From: a bacterium
GTDB lineage: Bacteria > SZUA-79 > Acidulodesulfobacterales > Acidulodesulfobacteraceae
Reading direction: 5' to 3'
Assembly (NCBI GenBank): GCA_021845685.1
Contig: JAJZVN010000006.1
Coordinates: 52,896 to 116,895, forward strand
Length of the DNA: 64,000 nt
Below, piece after piece: positions 62,877 to 64,000 of the stretch (position 1 is its first letter; every line of letters begins with the position of its first letter). The notes below the pieces were generated by a model. The model searched no databases. It saw only the letters and a program-made list of their open reading frames with translations, and had not been told where the DNA came from. A program made the translations under genes and the position numbers.

Positions 62877-64000
62877 CTACCTATCTTCAGGAATATCGGA
62901 TTTCACAAATCTGCTATTGACCCCCGTTTTTATATTATTATCGATGCCCCCCTGTTCTTTTTTTAAAACATAATTCTTATTGGCGTTTTTCATATTTTTA
63001 AGGAATTGAGTTTCCGTAACGGCTTTTCCTCCCGCCGCATCTTTCTTATAAACGCCTTGAGCTATTTTAAACTTTGTAGCTTTCGGAATAGCGTTTATTC
63101 TTTTAGACATATTACTTGCGCCGGTAATCGGGGACAGATTTTGCATCGTCTTTGTTTCAAAAGTTTTTATGAATGAATTCAACTTATCCTCTTTTTGTAC
63201 GGCCGTTAAACTTTTATCGTTTGCAAGCAAATGGGTAACACCCTGAAAATACATTGCCGTCCTGTTAAGCATCTGGTCTTTAGTGGAAGACGAACTTATA
63301 TTATGGGAATATTCTTGTGAAAGCGTGGTAAAACCCTGAACGCCACCAAGCGGGCTTTTTTCTCCCCATTCACCTTTAATTCCTGCTATAAATGCGGTCT
63401 TTGCACTTGAAGCCGAACCGCTTTGAAAACCGCTTTTATTCGTGAAAAACTGTCCTACGCCGTTACCTACGAGTGAACCCAATGCCGTAGTGGTGTTATA
63501 ATTACTTCCGGACAGTCCTTCGGTTATAAAAGGCTTAATCGTCGGCGTGGCATTCAATCCGCCGTAGCCTATCGATGTTCCGTATTGTGCCGGAACATGG
63601 TAGTCTGTGCCATAATATTTCTGTTTATTGTTATAATGAGAATCCGTGCTTATCCCGCTTTCGTTTTGCACTCTATTTTTATAATTTTGTTGCAATGACC
63701 CGTTGAATCCTTTATAACCATTATTATTTGTAGTAAGTTTTCCAAGTTTAGTTAAATTAGTGTTATCAACTAAAGAGCTATGATATTTTGCTTTTTGAGA
63801 ACCCGTCGTACTTTTCATTAAATTAACATGGTCGGCGTTAAAACTTGATTTAAGGGCAAGGGAATCCATTTTTCCATTGCTTGACGTAAAAGAAAGAACG
63901 GAGTTTGGATTTTTATTTAAAAATTTTTCCGCTTCACCAAGCGCTTTCGGGTCGTTCTTCTTTACAAAGTTTTCTAACGATGCTTTTGAACCCGTAAGGC
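62877..64000 (-). CDS. possible TraG-like conjugation protein, partial
   Basis: The frame is open to the right edge, so the start is missing; at least 373 codons are present. The text is Gly/Ser/Asn-rich with SSFNADHVNLMKSTTGSQKA and HNISSSSTKDQM, resembling the long periplasmic C-terminal tail of TraG-like proteins. No membrane segment is visible in this part. Assignment is tentative. Confidence 0.4.
   Translation of the reverse strand, partial: LTGSKASLENFVKKNDPKALGEAEKFLNKNPNSVLSFTSSNGKMDSLALKSSFNADHVNLMKSTTGSQKAKYHSSLVDNTNLTKLGKLTTNNNGYKGFNGSLQQNYKNRVQNESGISTDSHYNNKQKYYGTDYHVPAQYGTSIGYGGLNATPTIKPFITEGLSGSNYNTTTALGSLVGNGVGQFFTNKSGFQSGSASSAKTAFIAGIKGEWGEKSPLGGVQGFTTLSQEYSHNISSSSTKDQMLNRTAMYFQGVTHLLANDKSLTAVQKEDKLNSFIKTFETKTMQNLSPITGASNMSKRINAIPKATKFKIAQGVYKKDAAGGKAVTETQFLKNMKNANKNYVLKKEQGGIDNNIKTGVNSRFVKSDIPEDR

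Larger units (their letters stand above)
56578..64000. mobile_element. left part of a third integrative element
   Basis: The lack of a tRNA 5' half after core 3 means more inserted DNA follows. Contents (toxin-antitoxin genes, integrase and Dam fragments, a possible conjugation gene at the edge) fit a degraded or cargo-rich element. Its right end and integrase are outside the window. Confidence 0.65.

Noticed and set aside
1..64000. CRISPR array
   Set aside because: Repeats found are tandem duplications, palindromes or iterons; none shows regular repeat-spacer structure, and no cas gene is present.

Overview
The window is AT-rich, gene-dense bacterial DNA. A Gram-negative host is indicated by a TolC-like outer-membrane protein and by a type IV secretion system (T4SS) with outer-membrane lipoprotein parts. 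A DsrE2-type sulfur-carrier protein next to an ArsR-family regulator hints at sulfur metabolism. The phylum cannot be fixed from sequence alone; an uncultured, low-GC, delta-proteobacterium-like lineage is only a guess.

Region 1 (1-16353) is chromosomal core. It holds the end of ispG overlapping proS, a HAD phosphatase-like protein, an FmdB zinc ribbon, a TolC-like protein, ArsR, DsrE2, a lytic transglycosylase, a nitroreductase, an EmrB-type exporter, a globin-sensor HD-GYP protein, a 5'-nucleotidase-like HAD protein, three small membrane or lipoprotein genes (one frameshifted) and a YjbQ-family gene. Its long AT-rich spacers carry palindromes, tandem duplications and a MITE-like unit.

Region 2 (16354 to the right edge) is a tandem array of integrative elements. 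Three direct 45-bp copies of the 3' part of a tRNA-Lys(CUU) gene (16354, 25774, 56578; minus-strand sense) are the attachment cores. Element 1 (9.4 kb) and element 2 (30.8 kb) each end in an excisionase-like gene and a tyrosine integrase immediately left of a core. A third element begins at 56578 and runs out of the window; the intact tRNA gene should lie beyond it.

Element 2 looks like a complete conjugative element. It has a restriction-modification island (C5 methyltransferase, Vsr, NgoFVII-like endonuclease), a repressor, replication-type HTH proteins with iterons inside the coding sequence, ParA/ParB, a small VirD4-like ATPase, a replication-relaxation-like protein, a second methyltransferase with a possible partner, and a T4SS operon (VirB2, VirB8/TraE, VirB9, VirB7, VirB10, a VirB3-VirB4 fusion, VirB5, VirB6, VirB1). 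A MoxR-type ATPase, xis and int follow. I recognise no classical relaxase.

Element 1 shares the repressor, replication, relaxation and xis-int plan but keeps only three T4SS-related genes: an EexN-like exclusion lipoprotein, VirB5 and VirB6. This suggests a satellite that exploits a relative's T4SS and swaps in its own surface subunits, as SGI1 does with IncC plasmids. Each element also carries its own pair of 11-bp-spaced repeats at fixed distances from the cores, one copy inside the 3' end of its own integrase gene. These look like integrase arm sites, and they differ between elements along with the integrase N-termini, while the core-binding part of the two integrases is identical.

The left end of element 3 holds toxin-antitoxin genes (HEPN/MNT, AbrB/PIN and a dead antitoxin), integrase and Dam remnants, a membrane-anchored exonuclease VII-like protein and part of a possible TraG-like gene.
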